A stretch of DNA of 22,106 nucleotides. Origin: Isoetes engelmannii. Lineage: Eukaryota > Streptophyta > Lycopodiopsida > Isoetales > Isoetaceae. Shown here in pieces: positions 10,059 through 18,165 of the stretch; the first letter of the stretch is position 1, and every line of letters starts with the position of its first letter. A program made the position numbers and the translations under genes. The stretch covers positions 1-22,106 of the forward strand of contig JAANSK020260828.1 in assembly GCA_011763485.2 (NCBI GenBank), given 5' to 3'. Under the pieces are notes generated by a model. That model was not told where the DNA came from and did no database searches. It was given only the letters and a program-made list of their open reading frames with translations.

Positions 10059-10977
10059 TGCGCGGGGCACCCAACTTAGAATTTTGAGACGTCTAAATGA
10101 TTTTAAGCACCTCAATTTGCCCCAAATACATGGTGTCCTATACATACACCTCGGAAATCATAGCCCCAACCTATGCCAAAAACACCTCCCGCAATACAAA
10201 ACTTAATAAGTGCACACACTAAAGTAGTACAAAATGTGTTGAGGAAAAATCCATCAACAAAAGTAAGTAAAGGAACTTAACCAAAAAATATGATTTGTTT
10301 TGGGGATAAACCCTTAACCAGAATCCAAAATGCCTGAAGATAACATAAGAAACTTTGTAGAAGACTTGAGAAGAGAACACAAACATAATCTAAGCCGATC
10401 AACTTCTTGCTAAATGAACTTTCTAAGGACTTGTGGGATCACCGAGTAAGGCCATATCTACCAAAATGGGTTGGAATATATACAGCAAAAAGAGCAGTCC
10501 AACACCACTCAAAATGAAGCATTGCACAATAGTGAACAGATCTGCAGCTCGTTCCAAGAAGTCAATTATCATGTGATCTTTTGTCTCCTTACACACCTTC
10601 ATCTTGAAACCGAATGCAGTCATCAATCATGCTTCCATCAATGTTGATCATAAGTAAACTTGGGAATTCTTTCCAAGAGCAATAATCAGCCAGAGAAAGA
10701 AGAAGTCAATTTCAGACATTGCACTGATCCCCTCAGAGACAAAGCTTCCAAGATGATAATAGTAGTTGTTCCTAAAAGCCTGAAATCGATCAATGGACAT
10801 AAAGGAGCTGAAGGAGAAAAGCAGAATATCCAGGATCCAAGCTTGGTAGCCATCTAGAAGTATGCTTTTGAATCTAGCTATAATTGGCCTAGGTTTTGAG
10901 GAGGGAAGTATAGCCCCATGCTGTTCAATCTAGCCCATGCTTCAACGTCAGAAATGTCCTCAATTTGGGGGTGGCCA
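10059..10977. other. interior of the inverted-repeat locus, no clear gene
   Basis: Between the left arm and the LINE fragment no gene is recognised. The minus-strand open frame 10626-10423 (67 codons) includes a hydrophobic run FILSGVGLLFLLYIF that could be a membrane segment. It has no known family signature and no supporting splice sites, so I do not call it a gene. The LINE 3' end may reach into this region. Confidence 0.4.
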
Positions 10978-11696
10978 CTAAGCATAGCTGACAAGAGATT
11001 CCATAAATCTGTAATCAACAAAGTCATTAAACAAAAGGTTGGCATGATTACACTTGTAAAAGAAAGAAGTACCAACAAATTGACTAAAAGCAAGCCATTT
11101 TCTATCAAAGGCATCTTTCTTTTTTGACCTATGAGACATAGCAGCAGCAGTGGACATTTCAACTAAGAAAAGCAGTTTCAAACTTGTAACAAACTTGTAA
11201 TTTCTAAATTTCTTTTCCCAATGGAGATTGCATTCCTGTATTTTCCAAATACTCCACAAGGCAATTTGCTTCAAAGAATTGACAAAAATGTTTGTCCCCC
11301 CCAAAAATTGAGGGATGGAATTCTGGAAAATAATCCTGTACCCAGCAGTGTTCGATATCTCACATAACCAATCCCAAAAAGGGGCAATCGTAGGACAAGA
11401 AAAAATATGATTGGCAGACTTAGGAGCACCCTTACACATATCACAAGTAACATCAAAGGTGGAGTCAATGTTATGAAGCCTCGTTTTCAAATAACACATA
11501 GAAGGAATGGCCAAATGAAGAGAGAGCAAAGCCATAAGTTGAACTTTGGCTGACAATAGGTCTTCCAACAATTTTTATGCAGCTTCATAAAAACATTAGG
11601 AGCAATATTCCACCTAAGAGGAAGCCTATCAGATTTTTTTTTTCTCAGCAATGAGTCTGTAAACTTTAGAAACTTTATACTCTTTAGAGCTTCCAA
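10978..11696 (-). pseudogene. 3' end of a non-LTR (LINE) retrotransposon ORF2
   Basis: The minus-strand frame 11571-10978 has the plant LINE zinc-binding tail: CDMCKGAPKSANHIFSCP, i.e. C-x2-C-x8-H-x3-C with the first cysteine codon at about 11445, followed by FWDWL and, further on, LWSIWKIQECNLHWEKKFRN, the W-x-I-W-x-x-x-N-type block seen after this domain. Upstream sequence in a different frame (11696 to about 11575, with LRWNIAPNVFMKLHKNCWK) completes the usual lead-in, so there is at least one frameshift near 11572. Reverse-transcriptase and endonuclease domains are absent. It is a 5'-truncated dead copy, enclosed by the inverted-repeat arms. Confidence 0.7.
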
Positions 11697-11920
11697 GAAC
11701 CAGAACTAGAGTTAGAATGCATCAAATTTCCTCAGACTTTCCTCAGAACTAGAGTTAGAACTTCCTCAGAATTAGAGTTAGAATGCATCAAATTTAGAGT
11801 CATAGTTAGAAGCAGCTCTAGACATTAGAATCATAATAATATACCAGACAGCCCATAACGGGGATTTGAATCCTGATATTACCACTTAGCCTATACATAT
11901 ACTAACTATAGTACATTATC

Positions 11921-12394
11921 GGCAATTTTATCAATGTTTTACTTAGCCTTCTATAATAACTTCTCTTGAACAATCGAAAATGAAATAACATGAGATAGGA
12001 TGACGATTTAACATTCAATATAAAGTGTACCAACCCGGCGAATAAAGAAAACAAATGGACATAACGAGACTATATCTCTATATCAATTATATATTGAGCT
12101 ACTAGCTTCTTTAAAACTTCTTGCACATTCAGCATATTCATCTTCCGTCAACTCACACCAAGATAAAACACATGGTTGATGCTCTACTGCTTCTGAAGTA
12201 GCTCTTACGTCCTAATGAGTAACGAAGATAAAATATTGGAGGAGGAGGAGGAGGAGGAGGAGGAGGAGGAGGAGGAGGAGGAGGAGGAGGATTGTTAGCA
12301 TCCACTTGAACCCAATCGGGTTATGGACCATAAATGGAAATGGAAATGATAATTGCAACAAGAATCACACTAGGGGAGGGTCGCCATCAACGGT
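11921..12394. repeat. right arm of the 2.6-kb inverted-repeat locus
   Basis: This is the reverse complement of 9790-10058, but 474 bases long. The extra length is mainly a 195-base segment (about 11981-12175) missing from the left arm, plus an expanded GGA tract. Because the left arm joins precisely across that gap (GCATCAA directly to TTTTCGATTG), either the left arm suffered a deletion or the right arm gained an insertion. Identity outside the gaps looks high, about 90 percent or more by eye. Confidence 0.92.
12238..12291. repeat. (GGA)18 microsatellite
   Basis: There are eighteen uninterrupted GGA units within the right inverted-repeat arm. The corresponding left-arm tract (9903-9937) is shorter and interrupted by CCCA and CCCCCT. 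A G-rich run of this type can form quadruplex or purine-triplex structures, but no function is implied. Confidence 0.97.
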
Positions 12395-12559
12395 TGGATG
12401 CGGGGTGGAATAGCAGTGGTCCGAACTTGGAAATTTAAGTGCGTGGATAAATTCGCACGCCTCTTTCTATTTTGTGCAGAGCAGGGGCGGATGCTTTATG
12501 ACTCATCACCAGTGGGCGTGAACTCCTCATTCTAAAGCCTTCCCTTTGGAGCTTCAGAC

Positions 12560-13275
12560 CCCTTAAACCCACGTCCTCGCAAGTTATCTGGATCTAACTG
12601 TTCTTGGCCATTAGATATGGCTATGATTATTACCCAGAACCTTCCAAATATTCCTTTTTATGGAATATCCTACAGATTATAGCAATAATCTCTCAAATAT
12701 TCCTTTTAGAAAATATTCCATCTTGTCCTTTCCGGCAAAAATTCCATGCTCTCTCTGTTTTAGCAAAAATCATTGCTTTGCTCTGTCATACCTGTGTTAC
12801 GCCATCAAATCCGAAAGAAAATCCAAAAACTCATCTATTTTTGCTCTGCCATACCTTTATTTTGTCTGGTTCGGAAAAAAAACTCCCTCTCTGCTCTGCC
12901 TGAAGCTTGCATCAAACCCGACGGCTCCTGCCCAGGCTTCGAACTGTTCTTGTTTCAAAACATATGAAACTGTGGTCCCATATGGAGAAATAAGCTCATA
13001 TGCTGTGGAGATTCTTGATGCTTGGAGAATGCTTGCAGTTTCTTGATAGACAGAATCATAAATCTGTGTTTTTTGTTTTCCCTTGTACCGGTATACATCC
13101 AGGTAATTTCTCTGTCTTGATAGCATGGCATTGGCAATTTCGTTTGAGAGCTTGTATGTAGCCAACAGATTTTTCCTCTTTTGTTGTTCAAGTCTGCACA
13201 AAGAAAACCTTGCAACAGAAAGAACAGAGCTATGGTAGATCTGCTGTAAAACTTGCTCGGACGTGGGTTTAAGGG
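12560..13275. mobile_element. putative small DNA element with 26-bp terminal inverted repeats
   Basis: CCCTTAAACCCACGTCCTCGCAAGTT at 12560-12585 is the reverse complement of 13250-13275 with two mismatches. The pair bounds about 660 bases of otherwise unrelated sequence, including a coding-like stretch on the minus strand. No transposase, and no obvious target-site duplication, is seen next to the repeats. The arrangement is that of a non-autonomous DNA transposon, possibly one carrying a captured gene fragment. The alternative is a chance survivor of an older inverted duplication. Confidence 0.45.
12886..13252 (-). CDS. unrecognised coding-like exon or captured gene fragment
   Basis: A minus-strand frame is open over 187 codons from 13420 to 12857. 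The part from about 13252 downward looks protein-like: amphipathic, rich in R/K/Q/E, with segments such as RFSLCRLEQQKRKNLLATYK, LSRQRNYLDVYRYKGKQ and ISTAYELISPYGTTVSY. The start of the long frame is not credible as coding, because it runs through the hairpin at 13274-13374. I do not recognise a family and see no reliable start codon or splice pair, so this could be one exon, a captured exon inside the element at 12560-13275, or a chance frame. Confidence 0.3.
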
Positions 13276-13374
13276 AGGTCAACCCTCTTCTTTCGGGAAT
13301 TATGGGAAATAACCCTCGAGGCCCGGCCTGGAGGGTTATTTCCCATAATTCCCTCAAGGAGAGGGTTAACCTCC
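13274..13374. repeat. 100-bp near-perfect hairpin
   Basis: The left arm 13274-13321 and right arm 13327-13374 are 48-base reverse complements with about six mismatches and a 5-base loop. The core GGGAATTATGGGAAATAACC pairs without error. It abuts the right 26-bp repeat of the preceding element. It could be a miniature foldback element. As RNA it would form a long, stable stem of the size of a plant microRNA precursor. Confidence 0.9.
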
Positions 13375-13495
13375 TCTTCCTTATCCGTGGGAACCCCTTT
13401 TTTCTTATTAAGATCTTCAACCACTTGCATAAATTAAGATCCCATTCTATGTCCTATGACTAGTTTCTCGAGCTTCTGCTTGTTTGGTTTGGTTC

Positions 13496-13497
<2 letters not shown>

Positions 13498-13557
<60 letters not shown>
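13498..13557. repeat. T60 homopolymer
   Basis: There are sixty consecutive T residues. On the minus strand this is A60, which would be the position of a poly(A) tail for something retroposed from the right. However, the recognisable gene remnant to its right is in plus orientation, so that reading does not fit. Exact length is prone to sequencing error. Confidence 0.9.
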
Positions 13558-13562
<5 letters not shown>

Positions 13563-13573
13563 CTGCGGTGCAA

Positions 13574-13810
13574 ATGGCCGCTCCTGCTCAAAATTTGAGG
13601 AGGCCGAACTTCAAAATCTCCTGTACGAATCTCTATTTTCCATATCTTATCGAGGTTAATGATCTAAAGCCCAATTCAAAGGGGTTTTTTCTGGTTGTGA
13701 AGGTCATCGATTCTAAAATGGTGCTAAAGAAGTTCTACCCTGTTCGTCATCAAGCTCAGCTCGTCAGGATTGATGAGTGTGTTGAGGATTGCAAGAAATG
13801 ATCGGGGGTG
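13574..13810 (+). pseudogene. broken OB-fold nucleic-acid-binding protein copy (At4g28440-like)
   Basis: The ATG at 13574 opens a 75-codon frame beginning MAAPAQNLRRPNF and containing NDLKPNSKGFFLVVKVIDSK, then MVLKKF, LVRIDECVE and a stop at 13799. The series L-K-P-x-S-x-G, L-x-V-K-V, a K-M-V-L block and R-I-x-E-C is the start of the small plant OB-fold proteins related to At4g28440. In those proteins a G-D-E-T-G block and then T-A-R-N-D follow. Here the first is missing, and IARNDR appears in a different frame at 13788-13805. That indicates a deletion plus frameshift, after which the C-terminal half is absent. About ten extra residues (around KISCTNLYFPY) sit before the first block. The assignment rests on remembered family patterns. 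Confidence 0.5.
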
Positions 13811-14300
13811 GTGCTCCTGATCCCGACACTTTATCTTGCTCGTTGTTTTTTTAGTACACATAATGGCTGATGCATCGCCATCGTTTGCAGATCAGAGCAG
13901 GGCGACTAAGAGCAGGGGTGGCCATCGTTTGCAGGGCTGGATCGTTTCAAGAATTCTTTTTGAGCTTCCAAACCTTCCCTGGCAGATCGTTCCGACATGG
14001 CAGACTTGCCTTCTCTGAATCTTCTTCAAGGCCGACAAGCTTCTCACCGGAACTATGGCCTGGAGAGGGGAATTGTGTCATTGGCCTTGTTGCTTTGTTC
14101 TGGTTTTTCTTTTCAATGGTATCTTCATTGGCTGGTTAAAAGGTTCTGCACCATTGACGCGTGCAAGCCATTTCTCTTTCAAAAATCTAATGGCCCTTGA
14201 TGGGAAATATGGGGTGGAATATTCTTTCCATCAAGGGCTCGAATACAAAACTGCAAAATAAACACATAAAAGATAGAAAATAGAGCAACTCAAACTTATT
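13811..14300. other. stretch between the OB-fold remnant and the foldback, no gene
   Basis: Short overlapping frames occur, but none has a family signature. CATCGTTTGCAG occurs twice about 45 bases apart (around 13877 and 13923), a small local duplication. Nothing else stands out. Confidence 0.5.
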
Positions 14301-14783
14301 CAGACAGTATAACTAAAAGTCTCCTTTTAATGAATGGGCAAATTTTTAAAATGCCCCTAATTTTAGCAAAATTGTGAAAATGCCCTTGTTTTAGGGCTAT
14401 TTTTGGTGAAATGGCTATAACTTTTTTCTGATGATCTAAATAAGAATGTGCCCTTCACAAGAATTATAGATGAGGATGATATCTTCCCATCAAAGCTAAA
14501 TTCATTTGAATCGGAGTCTGAAATATTAAGTTATGATTATAGTTTGTTTGTATCTAAGATTTAACATAGCTTGTGATTTCAGGCTCCGATTCAGGTGATT
14601 TTAGCTTTGATGGAAAGATATCATCATTTTCTATAATTCATTCTGAAAAGCACAATTTTATTTCGATCATCAGAAAAAAGTTATGATTATTTTACCAAAA
14701 ATACCCCTAAAACAGGGGGCATTTTCGCAATTTTGCAAAAAATGAAGGGCATTTTCAAAATTTGCCCTTAATTATACTGTCTG
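14301..14783. mobile_element. 483-bp foldback (MITE-like) element, copy 2
   Basis: The ends CAGACAGTATA (14301-14311) and TATACTGTCTG (14773-14783) are exact reverse complements. Pairing continues through nearly the whole element: AAAATGCCC blocks, TATTTTTGGT, ATAACTTTTTTCTGATGATC, GATGATATCTTCCCATCAAA with its partner TTTGATGGAAAGATATCATC, and GAATCGGAGTCTGAAAT with its partner. The centre is near 14550. No coding frame and no clear target-site duplication were seen. The arms match each other far better than those of the related element at 284-701, so this copy is younger. It ends about 850 bases before the KH gene start codon. Confidence 0.88.
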
Positions 14784-15277
14784 GAAAAGAAAAAAAACTC
14801 CCTCCACCCAAGGCATAGTGCATATATGTCAAGAAAAATACGTGAGCGTTCTTGTAGATTCTTCAACAATCCTTGATGAGAATGACAACTCGCCTTGAGA
14901 AAACCAATAGAATCAGGTCACTTTTTTCTCGATTCAGCCCGGTAGAATCAGCTTACCTTTTTTTGTCATTGTAGAACTAAATGGGGTCAGCCATTTTTGC
15001 TACCTCGCGACCTGAAGAATCCGGTCTTGTGGATTCTTCAAGTCATGGGGGCAACAAGAACAGATTAGACTACATCCTAGGAAGTGTCTCAAATACTCGT
15101 AGCCACATGTCAAAAACAGGAAGACCAAGTAGCCACAGAGGTTGTGACGTGGAAGCTACGTGCGCAACTTGGCAACAATATGCCCTAACCATAAAGAAAC
15201 AGCACTCTGCGCTTCCGTTTGGTTAGCAGTTCCGCTTCTTCATCTGTTCGACGCAAGCTCGCTTTTGCTTGGCATAG
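14784..15277 (+). promoter_or_regulatory. promoter and 5' UTR exon region of the KH-domain gene
   Basis: No protein is recognised here. The stretch contains TGACGTGG at 15145-15152 followed closely by CTACGTGC, two ACGT-core sites of bZIP type, and a 10-base hairpin (TGAAGAATCC and GGATTCTTCA, about 15013-15040). The first untranslated exon should end at 15277, where ATAG is followed by the donor GTACGT. Its start cannot be fixed; I see no certain TATA box. Confidence 0.45.
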
Positions 15278-15617
15278 GTACGTCCCCTTCCTGTCCGTTT
15301 CTACCTTCTTTCCTGTTTATTTTTCGTTTGATGCAATGTTCATCATTTCTTCTTCTTGAAGTGCCATCTTATGTAGACGCCTTTCCTTAGCCACCCATTT
15401 AACTTTCCTATTTTTATGTTACTTTTCTTCTTGGGCTTTTACCCTGCTTTTCAAGTTTGTTGCTTGGATTTCTGGCCGAATCTTACGTTTGTGCCCCTGT
15501 TCTCTTACTCTCAGATTTGTTATTTGTTCGTTCTATGGTTTGTACAATTTGCCAAAAAGGCAATTTTTGCTTGTTTCTTGCTGCCTTATATCTTGGCACA
15601 ATTTGTCTGCTTTGCAG
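15278..15617 (+). other. intron in the 5' UTR of the KH-domain gene
   Basis: The donor GTACGT is at 15278 and the acceptor TTTGCAG ends at 15617. The sequence between is strongly T-rich with repeated TTTC/TTCTT runs and many stops, typical of plant introns. The acceptor lies 16 bases before the start ATG. Leader introns of this type often raise expression of plant genes. Confidence 0.65.
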
Positions 15618-15633
15618 GAGTTTCTAGCGGAAT

Positions 15634-18165
15634 ATGGAGGACTCTAGAGGTGGCTATGGTGGAAAGAGGTCCAGATCACAGTATGAACAAGGTTCAGGGG
15701 AGAGAAATGGTAGACAGAAAAGGCAAGGTCAAGGGGGTCCTCCTGATTTCTTCTCTGAACCAAGAATTACAGTGGATGAGATCATTTATCGCATCCTCTG
15801 CCCAACTTCAAAGATTGGCAGTGTTATTGGGAAGGGTGGAAATATCATAAAGTCTCTAAGGCATGAAACTGGTGCCAAAATTAAAATTGAAGATGCAGTT
15901 CCAGGAGCCGATGAGAGAGTCATTATTATTGCTACTTCAGGAAGAGATAGGGATAGGTTAGGACGAGAAGGTAAGCCTTATGGGGAAAAAGAAAGAGATG
16001 AGAAGGATAAGGATAGCCTGAAGGAAAAGGATGGGTCAAGGGATAAAATTCTTCCTTCTGTTCAAGAAGCACTGTTCAAAGTTCACTGCAGGGTCGTGGA
16101 TGGAGAAGGAAGCGCATCTGAAGAAGAGGATGACGGATCTCGGACAATTACAACCCGGCTCCTTGTTCCAAATAGTCAGATAGGGTGTTTATTAGGAAGA
16201 GGTGGGAAGATAATTGAGCAGATGAGGAGCGAAACAGGTGCTCAGATCAGGATTCTTTCTAAAGATCAGTTGCCCAGGTGTGCACTTCTCACGGATGAGC
16301 TTGTTCAGGTACAAATCACCCCCCTAAAGACACTAGTTTTGTACCACTACTGTGTTGGCCAGATTTTAATAACCCTTTTTTCTTGATAGTTGTCTGGAGA
16401 CATGGGTGTGGTCAAGAAAGCACTTCACGCCATATCGTCCCGTTTGTATGAACATCCTCCCAAGGACCGCCATCAAGGTCTTCCAATGCCTTTAATGGCA
16501 TCAGGTGGTGGACTGATGCCGCACGGTGCTTTCTATCATCCAGGGAATCCTTTGATGGCACCTGGAGGGATGGGAGGTTCCTTTATGCTTCCGCCAGTTT
16601 CACATATGGGAGCTGAAGCATGGTCGTTTGGTTCTGGGGGAGGGCCCTTTCTCTCATCTACCCCTGGAGGCCAGGGAGTTCCTAGAGATGCTCCAGAAGA
16701 GGAGTTAGTTATTCGTATACTTTGTCCAAATGACAAAGTTGGAAGCATCATAGGGAAGAAGGGCAATTTGATAAGGCAACTGCGTGAACAAACACATGCA
16801 CAAATAAAAATATCAGATCCTGTTCCTAATGCAGATGAGCGCGTCATTATTGTGTCTGCGAATGAGGTAAGCATCGCCTTTATTATTCTTGATTTCTTAT
16901 AGAGCATAAACTGAGTGTCAGATGGTGGAATATAGATACTTGGGGATCCATCGTTTCCCTGTTTGGATGCTGCTCTACAGCTACAACGCAGAATAACAGA
17001 GTTGAGCCAAGATAAGGACGACGAGACAACAACAAGGCTGCTTGTCCCATCAGCCAACATTGGGTGTCTACTGGGAAGAGGAGGGGGTGTGATCACTGAA
17101 ATGAGAAAATTGACTAAGGCAAATATTAGGGTTCTTCCAAAAGACAGCTTGCCTGCATGTGCTCTTGAAACTGATGAACTTGTTCAGGTATTTGTTCAAG
17201 TTGGATCAAAAGGTTGTTTATGACATCAGGTCACATATAATTACATATCTTGCATTTCTTAGCATCCCATCAGCCTAATTGCCTGGTTGCTGATGTATAT
17301 AATGTGCAGGGCAAGAGTGAGCAATTAGTAAGTCTTATACTATTTTATATTTTTTGCAGGTCAGCGGTCAGTTAGGAGTTGCCCAGGATGCACTTATTCA
17401 AATAGTGTCCAGGCTTAGAGCTAATCTATTTAAAGGTTATGGTGATGGTGGGGGCAAAGGTGGGAATATGAACTCTGCATCGGCATATGGTGGTGCCCCC
17501 ATGTCATCCGAATATGAGGACAGACATAAGCCTGGCTCTCCAGGGGCTGCGTATAACCTTCCTCCTCTTGGTTTGCAAAGATCGTCAATGCATTCATCTT
17601 CTGGATGGGGCCTGCAGGTATTTTAAGAGAATTTATTTAAGAGATAGCCAACTTGATGGTTAACAATGGTTTCCACTCAATTTGCAGGATGGCGCTGGTA
17701 CTTTATCAGGATCATCTGCTCTGGGAAGGTAATAGTTTGCTTTCACATTGTCGGTGTGTTAAGTTTTTATCTGGTGTTAAGTTTTTCTTGACATGATAAT
17801 GGCAGGTCCAATAGTGGATTCATGGCAAATGTGTCAGTCACAACTTTAGACATAGCTATTCCTAGTTCTATAATAGGATCAATAATCGGCAAAGGAGGCT
17901 GTAACATAGCTCAGATACGTCAGGTACCTATGATCATTATTTTCCTTTCCCTCCTTTTCAATATCATATGCTGGCTGGAAATCTAATATGACCCTGCTGT
18001 TGAACATAGATTTCTGGGGCAAAGGTAAGGTTACGTGCTCCAGATTTCAAGTCTGGAGATCAGCGGATGGTTGAAATTTCTGGTACGCCAGAACAAACTC
18101 AAGCTGCACAAAGCCTCCTGGAAGCCTTTATAATTACAGCACAGTCTCAACAATCAAAATACTAG
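15634..18165 (+). CDS. RNA-binding protein with five KH domains (HEN4/At4g18375-like), 658 residues
   Basis: Exons are 15634-16308, 16390-16866, 16936-17187, 17360-17617, 17688-17728, 17806-17923 and 18010-18165. All introns are GT-AG, and the phases add up to 1977 bases. Each KH domain keeps its RNA-gripping G-x-x-G loop: GKGG (66-69), GRGG (188-191), GKKG (347-350), GRGG (431-434) and GKGG (596-599). A basic, Gly/Arg/Gln-rich head (1-40) precedes KH1. KH1 carries an unusual charged insert (about 103-138, rich in R, D, K, E). Met/Gly/Pro-rich linkers (250-328 and 494-575) join domain pairs 1-2, 3-4 and 5. The pattern of paired domains plus a terminal KH fits plant HEN4- and RCF3-type nuclear proteins, which act in pre-mRNA processing and in flowering or stress control. 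The exact orthologue is uncertain. The start is supported by the purine-rich context AATATGG right after a UTR intron. The frame is intact. Confidence 0.95.

Noticed and set aside
10615-10660. RNase H-like INIDGSMIDD on the minus strand near the LINE fragment
   Set aside because: The frame stops soon after, and the glycine-rich and acidic motifs that should follow in an RNase H domain are absent. It is probably chance.
12604-13046. Overlapping plus-strand frames of 99 and 128 codons
   Set aside because: Several frames overlap, composition is skewed to Leu/Ser/Phe, and there is no motif. The opposite strand looks more protein-like.
13456-13801. Plus-strand frames with poly-phenylalanine
   Set aside because: They exist only because T60 is open in every frame. 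The protein-like part starts at the ATG at 13574.
16536-17096. 186-codon open frame on the minus strand
   Set aside because: It lies antisense to KH3-KH4 exons and crosses an intron. Its low-complexity Pro/Ser content is what the reverse of Gly-rich coding gives.
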